DNA of 64,000 nt from JBBSNV01 sp964458605. Its GTDB lineage: Bacteria; Pseudomonadota; Alphaproteobacteria; Reyranellales; JAQSWP01. The DNA is taken from assembly GCA_964458605.1 (NCBI GenBank), contig CAYWLS010000002.1, forward strand, positions 1-64,000. The letters run 5' to 3'. Position 1 is the stretch's first letter. The number at the start of each line of letters is the position of its first letter. The translations under genes and the position numbers were made by a program. Below, one piece after another: positions 45,372 through 53,456 of the stretch. Under the pieces are notes generated by a model. The model was not told the origin of the DNA and did not search any database. It was given only the letters and a program-made list of their open reading frames with translations.

Positions 45372-45894
45372 ATGACGTTGGCAAGGATCGCAGGACCCTG
45401 ACGGCAATTCTCGCCGGTGCGACGGCGTACGCCGATTGGGAGCCGACCCGCTGGAACATGACGCCGGAGGAGGTCGTGCGCGTGTTGCCGGCGGCTGCGC
45501 CGATGCCGGCCAGCGAGGCATTCGGTGCCCGCGGCGCCGACAGCGCCGGACAGACCGCCTATCTTATGCGCGCGTCAGCCGGCAGAGCGGAAGCTACGAC
45601 GTCCGGCTGGGCTTCATCGCCAGCAAGCTCAACAGCGTCGAACTGGCGATGGTCGACGCCAGCGAGCGCCAGTGCGCGCAGGCGCGCGCCGATCTGCAGC
45701 GCCGCTACGGCACGCCGGTCGATGGCGGCGAGAGCGCGGGCGGCCGCTACGACAGCTGGAACAGCGACAAGGATGCGGTCGTGTTCATCTATCGCAGCGA
45801 TCCCGGTCCCCGCTGCCTGGTGCTGATGTCGCCCAGCGATCTGCCCAAAAGCGATCCAGCGCCGCCCACGGCTTTGCTGGCGTGGTTGCGCTAG
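45372..45894 (+). pseudogene. Secreted protein of unknown function with two frameshifts
   Basis: Three frames join into one small exported protein. ATG 45372 starts MTLARIAGP, then LTAILAGATAYA would complete a signal peptide, followed by the mature start DWEPTRWNMTPEEVVRVLP. After a second shift near 45561-45566 it continues YDVRLGFIASKLNSVELAMV to PGPRCLVLMSPSDLPK and the stop at 45894. Each join needs one added base: at the C run 45396-45398 and near 45563. The WxxTRWxMTPEEVV start resembles periplasmic proteins of unknown function I have seen in other alphaproteobacteria. Either the gene is a pseudogene or the sequence has errors. Confidence 0.65.
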
Positions 45895-45978
45895 GGCCTC
45901 GTTTTTCGATGCCGACCATGTTCCGAGCCCGCGTGTCGCGACGGCGGCTGCGCGCAGCCGGCGCGTGTCTTGACGGAC

Positions 45979-45992
45979 AACCCTATCGTTGC
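45979..45992. promoter_or_regulatory. Relic ArsR-type operator-like inverted repeat
   Basis: CAAC-N6-GTTG (45979-45992) lies 15 nt before the start of the ArsR remnant, with TTGACG (45970-45975) beside it. Autoregulated ArsR genes often carry an AAC/GTT dyad in this position. Weak evidence alone, but it agrees with the coding relic. Confidence 0.3.
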
Positions 45993-46006
45993 CTGTCGCC
46001 GGGCCC

Positions 46007-46130
46007 ATGGACGCGGCGTTCAAGGCGTTGGCCGATGCCAGTCGTCGCAACCAGTCGTCGCAAGCTGCCGGACCGGCTGTAGGCCGGGAACGGGCAGACG
46101 CCAGGGGCGCTGGGCGCGTCGGGCAACGGG
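46007..46130 (+). pseudogene. Remnant of an ArsR-family regulator N-terminus
   Basis: The ATG at 46007 starts MDAAFKALADASRR, the classic beginning of small ArsR-type regulators. A 13-bp exact tandem duplication (46038-46050 and 46051-46063) then breaks the frame. Skipping one copy gives ASRRKLPDRL and a stop. In another frame NGQTPGALG follows, like the NGQTLGEL that comes next in the family. Nothing recognisable remains after about 46130. The gene is clearly dead. This remnant occupies most of the 318-nt gap between the secreted-protein gene and the methyltransferase; the rest holds nothing I can identify. Confidence 0.5.
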
Positions 46131-46212
46131 ACTGCCGGCGGACGGGCGGTCGATACCACCGCAAGTCGTTTTGCTCTAGACTGCGCCGCCCCGTACGCCG
46201 TCCAGGACCGTC

Positions 46213-46860
46213 ATGCCGCGCCCGATCTACCAGTTCATTCATGGCAGCGAAGATGTGTTCGATCTTGCCGAGCTGCTGCCGCTCGATCTGCAGGGTTGGG
46301 GCTCGACCCATCCGCTGTTCGAACACGTGCTCAGCACCATCCGGCCGCGTCTGATCGTCGAGGTCGGAAGCTGGAAGGGCGGTTCGGCCATCCACATGGC
46401 CCAGCTCAGCAAGCAGCTGGGCCTGGAGGCCGAGATCGTTTGCATCGACACCTTCCTGGGTTCGCCCGAGCACTGGATCAATCCCGAGTTCCGCCCCGGC
46501 CTGCGACTGAAGAACGGCCAGCCGCGGCTGTACGATCAGTTCCTCAGCAATGTCGTTCGCGAGGGCATGCAGGACGTGATCACGCCGTTCCCGATCTCCT
46601 CGACCGCCGGCGCCTTCGTGCTGATGCGCGCGCCGATGCAGCCGGACATGGTCTATGTCGATGCCGGCCACGAATACGAGGATGTGCGGCGCGACATCGA
46701 ACTCTACTGGGACCTGTTGCGGCCCGGCGGCGTGCTGATGGGCGACGATTTCGTGCCGCTGTGGCACGGCGTCATCAGGGCCGCCAGCGAATTCGCCTCG
46801 CAGCGTCGCCTCAACCTCCAGCTGGCGGGCGAGAAATGGATCGTCCAGAAGGGCGCCTGA
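46213..46860 (+). CDS. Class I SAM-dependent methyltransferase (CmcI/Methyltransf_24-like)
   Basis: The 215-residue protein has a Rossmann-type SAM-binding start, RLIVEVGSWKGGSAIHMA near residues 45-62 (motif I). It continues with an acidic motif II in AEIVCIDTFLGSPEHW near 72-87 and PDMVYVDAGHEYEDVRRDIE near 143-162, then the motif LLRPGGVLMGDDF near 167-179. This pattern is shared by sugar or surface-glycan methyltransferases and CmcI-type proteins. It lies 31 nt before a glycosyltransferase-like gene on the same strand, which suggests a shared glycan substrate. The substrate is not known. Confidence 0.85.
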   Translation: MPRPIYQFIHGSEDVFDLAELLPLDLQGWGSTHPLFEHVLSTIRPRLIVEVGSWKGGSAIHMAQLSKQLGLEAEIVCIDTFLGSPEHWINPEFRPGLRLKNGQPRLYDQFLSNVVREGMQDVITPFPISSTAGAFVLMRAPMQPDMVYVDAGHEYEDVRRDIELYWDLLRPGGVLMGDDFVPLWHGVIRAASEFASQRRLNLQLAGEKWIVQKGA

Positions 46861-46891
46861 ACCTGCAGCCGCAGGCAGGGCGACGGCCGAC

Positions 46892-47794
46892 ATGCGTATC
46901 CTGGTGACCTTCGCGCACTACTACAAATACGACCGCGTCGGCTTTCACAGCTCGCGCGGCTTCGATCCGGCGCCGCGCATCGCCGCGCTGACCCACGCCA
47001 TCACGGCGCTGCATGGCCATTTCACCGGGCCGGCGCTGGAATACAACTACGGCGAAAACAGGGCCGAGCCGGCCAACGGCGAGCGCCACCAGCTCGCTAT
47101 CGTCATCTGCACGACGCAGGAGGAGCATATCGTCGACCGTCTCGACCTCGACCACTCCCTGTTCCTGCACCACAAGAGCGATGCGCCGCCGCTGGAACTG
47201 GCGATCGAATGCCGCCGCATCCTGGCGCAGAACGTCGACGGCTTCGACCTGTTCTGCTTCATGGAGGACGACCTGGTGATCCACGATCCGGCGTTCTTCG
47301 AGAAGATCATGTGGTTCAACAGCCAGGTGGGCGACGGCTCGGTGCTGCTGCCCAATCGCTACGAGCTGTCGGTGCGCCATCGCTTCCGCAAGGTCTATTG
47401 CGACGGCTCGATCAACCGCACGCACAGTCCGCTGTACTGGAACGACAAGGGGCCGCCGCAGCTTCAGGCCAATGTCTTCAATCGCGCCATCAATTTTCGC
47501 CTGGCCAGCAGCCCGCATGCCGGGTGCTATTTCGTCACCCAGAGCCAACTGCGCCAATGGATGGCGGCGCCGTGGTTCGCCTCGAACGAGGTGGGGCTGA
47601 TCGGGCCGCTGGAAAGCGCCGCCAGCCTGGCATTGATGCGCAGCTTCGCCGTCTACAAGCCGTCGCTGGAGAACGCCGACTTCCTCGAATTGGAACACGA
47701 CGACGATCGCTTCATGCGCTACTTCTCCGGCCAGCCCATCAACAAGGTCGCCGAGGAAGACAAGAGCAATATCGGCCAGATCGGCGAGGGCTGA
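46892..47794 (+). CDS. Predicted glycosyltransferase-like protein
   Basis: The 300-residue protein has no family I can name with confidence. A central stretch, DLFCFMEDDLVIHDPAFFEK near residues 118-137, places an EDD triplet after a hydrophobic strand. This is how GT-A fold glycosyltransferases present the metal-binding DXD motif. The start MRILVTFAHYYKYDR and the downstream NEVGLIGPLESAASLAL are also compatible. No membrane helix or signal is seen, so the protein is cytoplasmic. It is the second gene of a probable two-gene unit with the methyltransferase. The start ATG at 46892 lacks a strong ribosome-binding site. Confidence 0.7.
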   Translation: MRILVTFAHYYKYDRVGFHSSRGFDPAPRIAALTHAITALHGHFTGPALEYNYGENRAEPANGERHQLAIVICTTQEEHIVDRLDLDHSLFLHHKSDAPPLELAIECRRILAQNVDGFDLFCFMEDDLVIHDPAFFEKIMWFNSQVGDGSVLLPNRYELSVRHRFRKVYCDGSINRTHSPLYWNDKGPPQLQANVFNRAINFRLASSPHAGCYFVTQSQLRQWMAAPWFASNEVGLIGPLESAASLALMRSFAVYKPSLENADFLELEHDDDRFMRYFSGQPINKVAEEDKSNIGQIGEG

Positions 47795-47832
47795 CCAAGG
47801 CGACCGCTCCCGCTGCGGCAGTCGACGGTCGT

Positions 47833-47874
47833 CGCTGGGATCGCCGCTGGGATCGCCGCTGGGATCGCCGCTGG
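47833..47874 (+). repeat. 12-bp tandem repeat, 3.5 copies
   Basis: The unit CGCTGGGATCGC is repeated three times exactly (47833-47844, 47845-47856, 47857-47868), with a further half copy CGCTGG to 47874. It lies in the 271-nt spacer between the convergent glycosyltransferase-like and racemase genes. I see no gene in this spacer. The in-frame copy unit could vary between strains. Confidence 0.85.
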
Positions 47875-48065
47875 CCGTGTTTGCCGATGCTGTCGTCGCT
47901 CGAGAAGGCGCGGACGCGCCGGTTCGGCGAACCGGCCATCGGCGACATGCGTTCGGGTTCGGTCGAGCGTGCCGCGGCGGGGGGCGGCGAGGGCGCCCGG
48001 GCGGTGGCTGCATTGCACGACTTTCCCTCGCCACCCATGGGAACCGGTGGCGCGGCCGAACGGGC

Positions 48066-48752
48066 TCAGGACATCGCGCGGCGCAGCGCGGCCTGGGCCA
48101 GCAGCCGGGTCGAATCGAGCGTCGGCAGCGGCGAGTTGGCGTCGTTCATCAATAGCGGGATCTCGGTGCAGCCCAGCACCACCGCATCGCAGCCTTCGCC
48201 CTTGAGTCGGGCGATGACCTGCTGGAAATAGGCTTCCGCCGCGGGTGTGACCACACCGTAGGTCAGTTCGTCCATGATGATGCGGTTGATCTCGGCGCGT
48301 TCGTCGGGCTCGGTGCGCCGCCATTGCAGGCCGCGCGCCTCGAGGCTGGCGGGGTAGACCTCGCTCTCGGTCAGCCAGCGCGTGCCGGTGATGGCGATGC
48401 GCCGGAAGCCGCGCGCCTGGGCATGCTCGGCGACGCAATCGGCGATATGCAGCCAGGGCAGCGGCGAACGCGACAGCACATGGGGCAGAGCCTGATGGAT
48501 GGTGTTGTCGGGGCAGATCAGGAAGTCGGCGCCGACGCGCTGCAGCTTGTCGGCCGATCGCAGCATCAGTTCGCCCACTGCCGGCCAGTCGCCGCGATAG
48601 ATCGGCTGCATGTAGTCGTCGAGCGAGAAGCTGTGCAAGGTCATCTCGGGATGGGCGTGGGTGCCCAGCAGCCGGTCGCCTTCGAGCGCGACGGTGCGAT
48701 AGCACAGTGCCGCGCCTTCTGCGGAGCAGGCGACGATGCCGATATGCTGCAT
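48066..48752 (-). CDS. Aspartate/glutamate racemase family protein
   Basis: This is a cofactor-independent amino acid racemase family member of 228 residues. The two catalytic cysteines are in place: C80 in FLICPDNTIHQAL and the second in VVLGCTEIPLLMN near residue 196. The start QHIGIVACSAEGAALCYR carries the substrate-binding serine/alanine loop. It belongs to the Asp/Glu racemase and hydantoin racemase superfamily; D-aspartate or D-glutamate is the likely but unproven product. It is 12 nt after trpG on the same strand, and therefore possibly co-transcribed with it. Confidence 0.87.
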   Translation of the reverse strand: MQHIGIVACSAEGAALCYRTVALEGDRLLGTHAHPEMTLHSFSLDDYMQPIYRGDWPAVGELMLRSADKLQRVGADFLICPDNTIHQALPHVLSRSPLPWLHIADCVAEHAQARGFRRIAITGTRWLTESEVYPASLEARGLQWRRTEPDERAEINRIIMDELTYGVVTPAAEAYFQQVIARLKGEGCDAVVLGCTEIPLLMNDANSPLPTLDSTRLLAQAALRRAMS

Positions 48753-48764
48753 GGCGGCCTCCGC

Positions 48765-49376
48765 TCAGGCGGCGAGCGGCTTGCCGACAAACGGCTTGGG
48801 CTGGTAGCCGGCGATGCGCAGGAAGTTGGCCAGGATATCGTGGCCGTGCTGCGAGGCGATGCTTTCGGGATGGAACTGCACGCCATGCAGCGGCAGGTCG
48901 CGATGCGCCAGACCCATGACGACGCCGTCGTCGGTCTGGGCGGTGATGCGCAGCGAGCTGGGCAGGGATTGCCGTTCGACCGTCAGCGAGTGGTAGCGCG
49001 TCACTTCGATCGGCGAGGGCACGCCTTCGAACACGCCCGTGCCGTCATGCGTCACCTTGGAAACCTTGCCGTGCATCGGCACCGGCGCGCGCACCACCTT
49101 GCCGCCCATCGCCTGGCCCAGCGCCTGCTCGCCCAGGCAGACGCCGAACAGCGGCGTGCGCGCCTGGGCTGCGGCATTGATCAGGCCCAGGCAGATGCCG
49201 GCGCGGTCCGGATCGCACGGGCCCGGCGACAGCACGATGGCCTGCGGCCGCATCGCCATGGCTTCCTGCACGGTCAGCGCATCGTTGCGCCGGACCTCGG
49301 CGATCACGCCCAGATCGCCCAGGAAGTGATAGAGGTTGAAGGTGAAGCTGTCGTAGTTGTCGATCAGAAGCAGCAT
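48765..49376 (-). CDS. trpG: Anthranilate/aminodeoxychorismate synthase glutamine amidotransferase subunit
   Basis: This subunit releases ammonia from glutamine for anthranilate (TrpE) or aminodeoxychorismate (PabB) synthesis. The 203-residue class I amidotransferase has MLLLIDNYDSFTFNLYHFLG at its start, the oxyanion segment VLSPGPCDPDRAG near 48-60, the nucleophile C80 in LFGVCLGEQALGQAMGG, and the His-Glu pair in VQFHPESIASQHG. It is separated from trpD by a 5.3 kb accessory segment, and no trpE or pabB is next to it. A racemase gene follows 12 nt later. TrpG and PabA cannot be told apart by sequence. Confidence 0.93.
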   Translation of the reverse strand: MLLLIDNYDSFTFNLYHFLGDLGVIAEVRRNDALTVQEAMAMRPQAIVLSPGPCDPDRAGICLGLINAAAQARTPLFGVCLGEQALGQAMGGKVVRAPVPMHGKVSKVTHDGTGVFEGVPSPIEVTRYHSLTVERQSLPSSLRITAQTDDGVVMGLAHRDLPLHGVQFHPESIASQHGHDILANFLRIAGYQPKPFVGKPLAA

Positions 49377-49634
49377 GGCGCGGTCCCGGAACAGTGGGTG
49401 GGCTTTTATGCCACCAACCGCCTGGCGATGCCACTGGCGCCGTGCATGGCAGCCGTCCTGCCGCTGCCGCGTCCCATGCGCCATCCCGCCTGGCGAGCGC
49501 GGGAAATCCGCCCCTCGCGGCGGATATCCGGCGCCTCGTTCCCGCGCGCCGGATGGCCCGCACGGGTCTTGCTGTTTGAGCGACATCAAGGCCCGATCCC
49601 GCGCCATCGGCTAGGCAGGGTGCAGGAGTGCGCC

Positions 49635-52034
49635 ATGACCGATTTCATCCGGCGGTTCGAGCAACTGCGCATGGCCGACGTGCCGCTGGTGGGCGGCAAG
49701 ACGGCGTCGCTGGGCGAGCTGTTCAATGCGCTGACGCCCAAGGGCATCAAGGTGCCGGACGGCTTTGCCGTCACCGCCGAAGCCTATCGCCAAGCGATCG
49801 CCGAAGCGCAATGCGCCGGCAGATTGGCACGGCTGATGAAGGGCACGGCGCGCTGCTCGGTGGCCGAACTGGCCCGGCGCGCCAGGGAAGCGCGCGCGCT
49901 GGTCTATCGCGCCACCGGCACGGCCGAGATCGCGCGCCAGATCGGCGAGGCCTATCGCCGGCTGGAGCGGCGATACGGCAAGGGCCTGGCCGTGGCGGTG
50001 CGGAGCTCGGCAACGGCGGAGGATCTGCCCGGTGCCAGCTTCGCCGGCCAGCACGAAAGCTATATCAACATCCGCGGCGCGCAGGCGGTGGTGGAAGCCT
50101 GCCGGCGCTGCTTCGCCTCGCTGTTCACCGACCGGGCCATCGTCTACCGCAACCAGAACGGCTTCGACCACATGAAGGTGTTCCTGGCGGTGGCGGTGAT
50201 GAAGATGGTGCGTTCCGACCGCGCCGCGAGCGGGGTGATATTCACGCTCGACACCGAATCGGGCTTTCGCGACGTGGTGCTGGTTACCGCAAGCTATGGC
50301 CTGGGCGAGACCATCGTGCAGGGTCGCGTCGATCCCGACGAATTCCACCTACACAAGCCGGGGCTGCGCTCGGGCCATCGCGTGGTGCTGCGCCGCCGCC
50401 TGGGCCGCAAGCAGACCACGATGCGCTTCGCCTCGGCCAGGTCGGGCGCCACCACGCGCAGCGTCGCGGTGCCGCAAGCCGCGCGCCAGCGCTTCTGCAT
50501 CGCCGATGCCGAGGTCCTGGTCCTGGCCGATGCCGCGCTGGCGATCGAAGATCACTATTCGAAGATCAATGGCCGGGCCACGCCGATGGACATCGAATGG
50601 GCCAAGGACGGCATCGACGGCAGCCTCTATATCGTCCAGGCGCGCCCGGAGACGGTGGCCTCGCAGCGCCAGGCCGGCACCCTCAAGCTCTACGCGCTGA
50701 AGGGCAAGGGCACGGTCCTGGCCAGCGGGCGCGCGGTGGGCGAGAGCATCGCCGCCGGCAAGGTGCGCCTGATCGGCAGCATGCGGGACCTGCGCAAGTT
50801 CCGCAGCGGCGAGATCCTGGTGGCCGACGCCACGTCGCCGGACTGGGAGCCGGTGATGAAGCAGGCGGCCGGCATCGTCACCAACCGCGGCGGACGCACC
50901 TGTCATGCCGCCATCGTCGCCCGCGAGATGGGCATCCCGGCAGTGGTCGGCACCGGCGACGCCATGGCCCGACTGAAGGCGGGGCAGGCGGTGACGATCA
51001 GTTGCGCCGAGGGCGACATGGGCCGCATCTATGGCGGGGTGCTGCCTTTCGAGGCCAGCGAGGTCAAGACCGAAAACCTGCCGCGACCGCGCACGCAGAT
51101 CATGGTCAACCTGGGCGATCCCGATCTCGCCTTCCAGACCGCGATGCTGCCCAACGACGGGGTCGGGCTGGCGCGCATGGAATTCATCATCAACCAGTCG
51201 ATCGGGATCCATCCGATGGCGCTGGCCGAGCCGGCGAAGATCAAGGATGGGCGGGTCAGGGCGCAGATCGCGCGGCTGACCAGGGGCTACAAGCGCCCGG
51301 CCGATTATTTCATCGAGCGCCTGGCCGAGGGTGTCGGCACCATCGCCGCCGCCTTCTATCCCAAGCCGGTGATCGTGCGGCTGTCGGATTTCAAGACCAA
51401 CGAATACGCCAGCCTGCTGGGTGGCAGGCAGTTCGAACCGGTCGAAGCCAATCCGATGCTGGGCTTTCGCGGCGCCGCGCGCTATGGCCATCCGGCCTAT
51501 GCCGCCGGTTTCGCGCTGGAATGCGCCGCGCTCAAGCGGGTGCGCGATGGGATGGGATTGGCCAACCTGAAGATCATGGTGCCGTTCTGCCGTCGCGAGG
51601 CGGAAGCCAGGCTGGTGATCGAGACCATGGCACGGCACGGCCTGAAGCGCGGCGAGGGCGGGCTGGAGATATTCGTCATGTGCGAAATCCCCAACAACGT
51701 CATCCGCATCGATGCCTTTGCCCAACTGTTCGACGGCTTTTCGATCGGCTCGAACGATCTGACCCAGCTCACCTTGGGCGTCGATCGCGATTCCGATATC
51801 GTGGCCTTCGATTTCGACGAGCGCGATCCGGGCATGGGCGAGATGCTGCGCCTGGCGGTGGAGGGCGCGCATCGCAACCATCGCCATGTCGGCATCTGCG
51901 GCGAGGCGCCCGCCAACTATCCCGAGGTGGCGCAGCAATTGGCGCGGCTGGGGATCGATTCGATCAGCGTCAATCCCGCAAGCCTGCTCAGGACATTCCA
52001 GGTCGTGGCCGAAGCGGAACGCGGCGCCCGGTAG
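49635..52034 (+). CDS. ppsA: Phosphoenolpyruvate synthase (pyruvate, water dikinase)
   Basis: The enzyme makes PEP from pyruvate with ATP giving AMP and phosphate, for gluconeogenic growth. The 799-residue protein has an N-terminal ATP-grasp domain (KTASLGELFNAL near 22-33, SSATAEDLPGASFAGQHESY near 120-139) and the phosphohistidine domain with H424 in GGRTCHAAIVAREMGIP. The C-terminal PEP-binding barrel has VGICGEAPANYPEVA, catalytic C755. Length is normal. The ATG at 49635 has CAGGAG upstream. It diverges from trpG. Confidence 0.95.
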   Translation: MTDFIRRFEQLRMADVPLVGGKTASLGELFNALTPKGIKVPDGFAVTAEAYRQAIAEAQCAGRLARLMKGTARCSVAELARRAREARALVYRATGTAEIARQIGEAYRRLERRYGKGLAVAVRSSATAEDLPGASFAGQHESYINIRGAQAVVEACRRCFASLFTDRAIVYRNQNGFDHMKVFLAVAVMKMVRSDRAASGVIFTLDTESGFRDVVLVTASYGLGETIVQGRVDPDEFHLHKPGLRSGHRVVLRRRLGRKQTTMRFASARSGATTRSVAVPQAARQRFCIADAEVLVLADAALAIEDHYSKINGRATPMDIEWAKDGIDGSLYIVQARPETVASQRQAGTLKLYALKGKGTVLASGRAVGESIAAGKVRLIGSMRDLRKFRSGEILVADATSPDWEPVMKQAAGIVTNRGGRTCHAAIVAREMGIPAVVGTGDAMARLKAGQAVTISCAEGDMGRIYGGVLPFEASEVKTENLPRPRTQIMVNLGDPDLAFQTAMLPNDGVGLARMEFIINQSIGIHPMALAEPAKIKDGRVRAQIARLTRGYKRPADYFIERLAEGVGTIAAAFYPKPVIVRLSDFKTNEYASLLGGRQFEPVEANPMLGFRGAARYGHPAYAAGFALECAALKRVRDGMGLANLKIMVPFCRREAEARLVIETMARHGLKRGEGGLEIFVMCEIPNNVIRIDAFAQLFDGFSIGSNDLTQLTLGVDRDSDIVAFDFDERDPGMGEMLRLAVEGAHRNHRHVGICGEAPANYPEVAQQLARLGIDSISVNPASLLRTFQVVAEAERGAR

Positions 52035-52122
52035 CGGGCACCGTCGTTTGCGCCATTCGTCGGCCAGCTGCTGCAACGACGGCCAGCGCGACAAGCCCGA
52101 TGGCGGCCGGTAGATATTTCAT
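51988..52122 (-). CDS. Possible 44-residue small membrane or secreted peptide
   Basis: The ATG at 52120-52122 (minus) is preceded by GGAGGAAGAG, an unusually good ribosome-binding site. The peptide starts MKYLPAAIGLVALAVVAAAG, a clear signal or membrane helix, and continues with a basic tail ending RVPLRPRPGMS. It overlaps the 3' end of ppsA by 47 nt on the opposite strand. There is no family recognition; the strong start signal and hydrophobic helix are the only support. Confidence 0.35.
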   Translation of the reverse strand: MKYLPAAIGLVALAVVAAAGRRMAQTTVPATGRRVPLRPRPGMS

Positions 52123-52262
52123 CTCTTCCTCCGGTTGACGACAGCCCATCGGCGCGAGGGCGGACATCGCGAGCAGGTTCCGGCGATATCGCCGTGCCGA
52201 CGCTTGCCGCATACCGCGTCGGACGCCATGATGCGCGTCCCTTTCCGACGATCGATCGCGCG

Positions 52263-53456
52263 ATGGCCACGAAATTTTCGCCGCAAACCCTGTTCACCGG
52301 CATGCTGGCCGCTTTCGTCGGCTTCGCCAGCTCGTTCCCCGTCGTGCTGCGCGGCCTGGCCGGGGTCGGCGCCACCCCGGCGCAGGCGGCATCGGGCCTG
52401 ACGGCGCTGTCGATCGCCATGGGCGTGCTGGCCATCGTCCTTAGCCTCAAGAGCAGGATGCCGATCTCGATCGCCTGGTCGACGCCGGGCGCGGCGCTGC
52501 TGTTCACCGCCGGCGCGGTCGAGGGCGGCTTCGCGGCCGCGGTCGGCGCCTTCATCGTCACCGCGCTGCTGATCGTGCTGGCCGGGCTGTGGAAGCCGCT
52601 GGGCCGCTGGGTGGCGGCGATCCCGACGCCGCTGGCCAACGCCATGCTGGCCGGCGTGCTGCTGGAATTCTGCCTGGCGCCGGTCAACGCGGTGGCCGAG
52701 CAGCCGGCCCTGGCGCTGGCCATCATCCTGACCTGGGTGGTCGTGGCCAAGATCAACCGGCTCTACGCGGTGCCGGCGGCGGTGGCCATGACCATCGTGC
52801 TGATCGCCACCACCACCCATCTGCCGCCGGGCGCGATGGACCGCGTGCTGCCCGACCCGGTGCTGATCGCGCCGGCGTTCTCCTGGCAGGCGATGATCGG
52901 CATCGCCCTGCCGCTGTTCATCGTCACCATGGCGTCGCAGAACGTGCCGGGCATTGCGGTGCTGAACGTCAACGGCTACCGGCCGGCGGCGGGGCCGCTG
53001 TTCCGCGACACCGGCATCTTCAGCCTGCTGGCGGCGCCGTTCGGCGGCCATGGCGTCAACCTGGCGGCAATCACCGCCGCGCTGTGCGCCGGGCCGGACG
53101 CCCATCCCGATCCGGCGCGGCGCTACTGGGCCGCCGTGGTGGCGGGCGCGACCTATATCCTGTTCGGCCTGCTGGCGACGGCGGCGACCGCGTTCATCAG
53201 CGCCAGCCCGCCGATCCTGATCGAGGCGGTGGCCGGCCTGGCGCTGCTGGGCTCGTTCGGCTCGGCCGCGGCGGCGGCGCTCAGCGACCCGGCCGAACGC
53301 GAGGCGGCGGTGATCACCTTCGTCGTCACCGCGGCCTCGTCGGTGGCCAATGTGAAGTTCTTCGGCATCAGCGGCGCGTTCTGGGGCCTGCTGGCCGGCG
53401 GTGCGGTGCTGGCGCTGACCAAGTGGCGGGTGCGGAAGCCCGGCGCCCGGCCTTAA
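52263..53456 (+). CDS. benE: BenE family benzoate/H+ symporter-like transporter
   Basis: This integral membrane carrier has 397 residues and about 12 hydrophobic segments. Family-typical parts are SFPVVLRGLAGVGATPAQAA near 21-40, SIAWSTPGAALLF near 72-84, TPLANAMLAGVLLEFCLAPV near 121-140, VTMASQNVPGIAVLNVNGYR near 221-240, and GGHGVNLAAITAALCAGPDA near 261-280. BenE transports benzoate in Acinetobacter, but the family is common in bacteria with no benzoate pathway nearby, as here, so the substrate is open. ATG 52263 was chosen. The stop interlocks with the convergent small gene by TTAA. Confidence 0.85.
   Translation: MATKFSPQTLFTGMLAAFVGFASSFPVVLRGLAGVGATPAQAASGLTALSIAMGVLAIVLSLKSRMPISIAWSTPGAALLFTAGAVEGGFAAAVGAFIVTALLIVLAGLWKPLGRWVAAIPTPLANAMLAGVLLEFCLAPVNAVAEQPALALAIILTWVVVAKINRLYAVPAAVAMTIVLIATTTHLPPGAMDRVLPDPVLIAPAFSWQAMIGIALPLFIVTMASQNVPGIAVLNVNGYRPAAGPLFRDTGIFSLLAAPFGGHGVNLAAITAALCAGPDAHPDPARRYWAAVVAGATYILFGLLATAATAFISASPPILIEAVAGLALLGSFGSAAAAALSDPAEREAAVITFVVTAASSVANVKFFGISGAFWGLLAGGAVLALTKWRVRKPGARP

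Noticed and set aside
46213..46860. Methyltransferase read as cephalosporin hydroxylase CmcI
   Set aside because: Family annotations with this name are misleading; only the SAM-binding pattern can be supported and no antibiotic genes are nearby.
47833..47874. CRISPR-like repeats
   Set aside because: The units are only 12 bp, directly adjacent without spacers, and no cas gene is present; it is a simple tandem repeat.
52263..53456. benE as evidence for benzoate degradation
   Set aside because: No ben, cat or box genes are present in the window and the family is broader than benzoate carriers.
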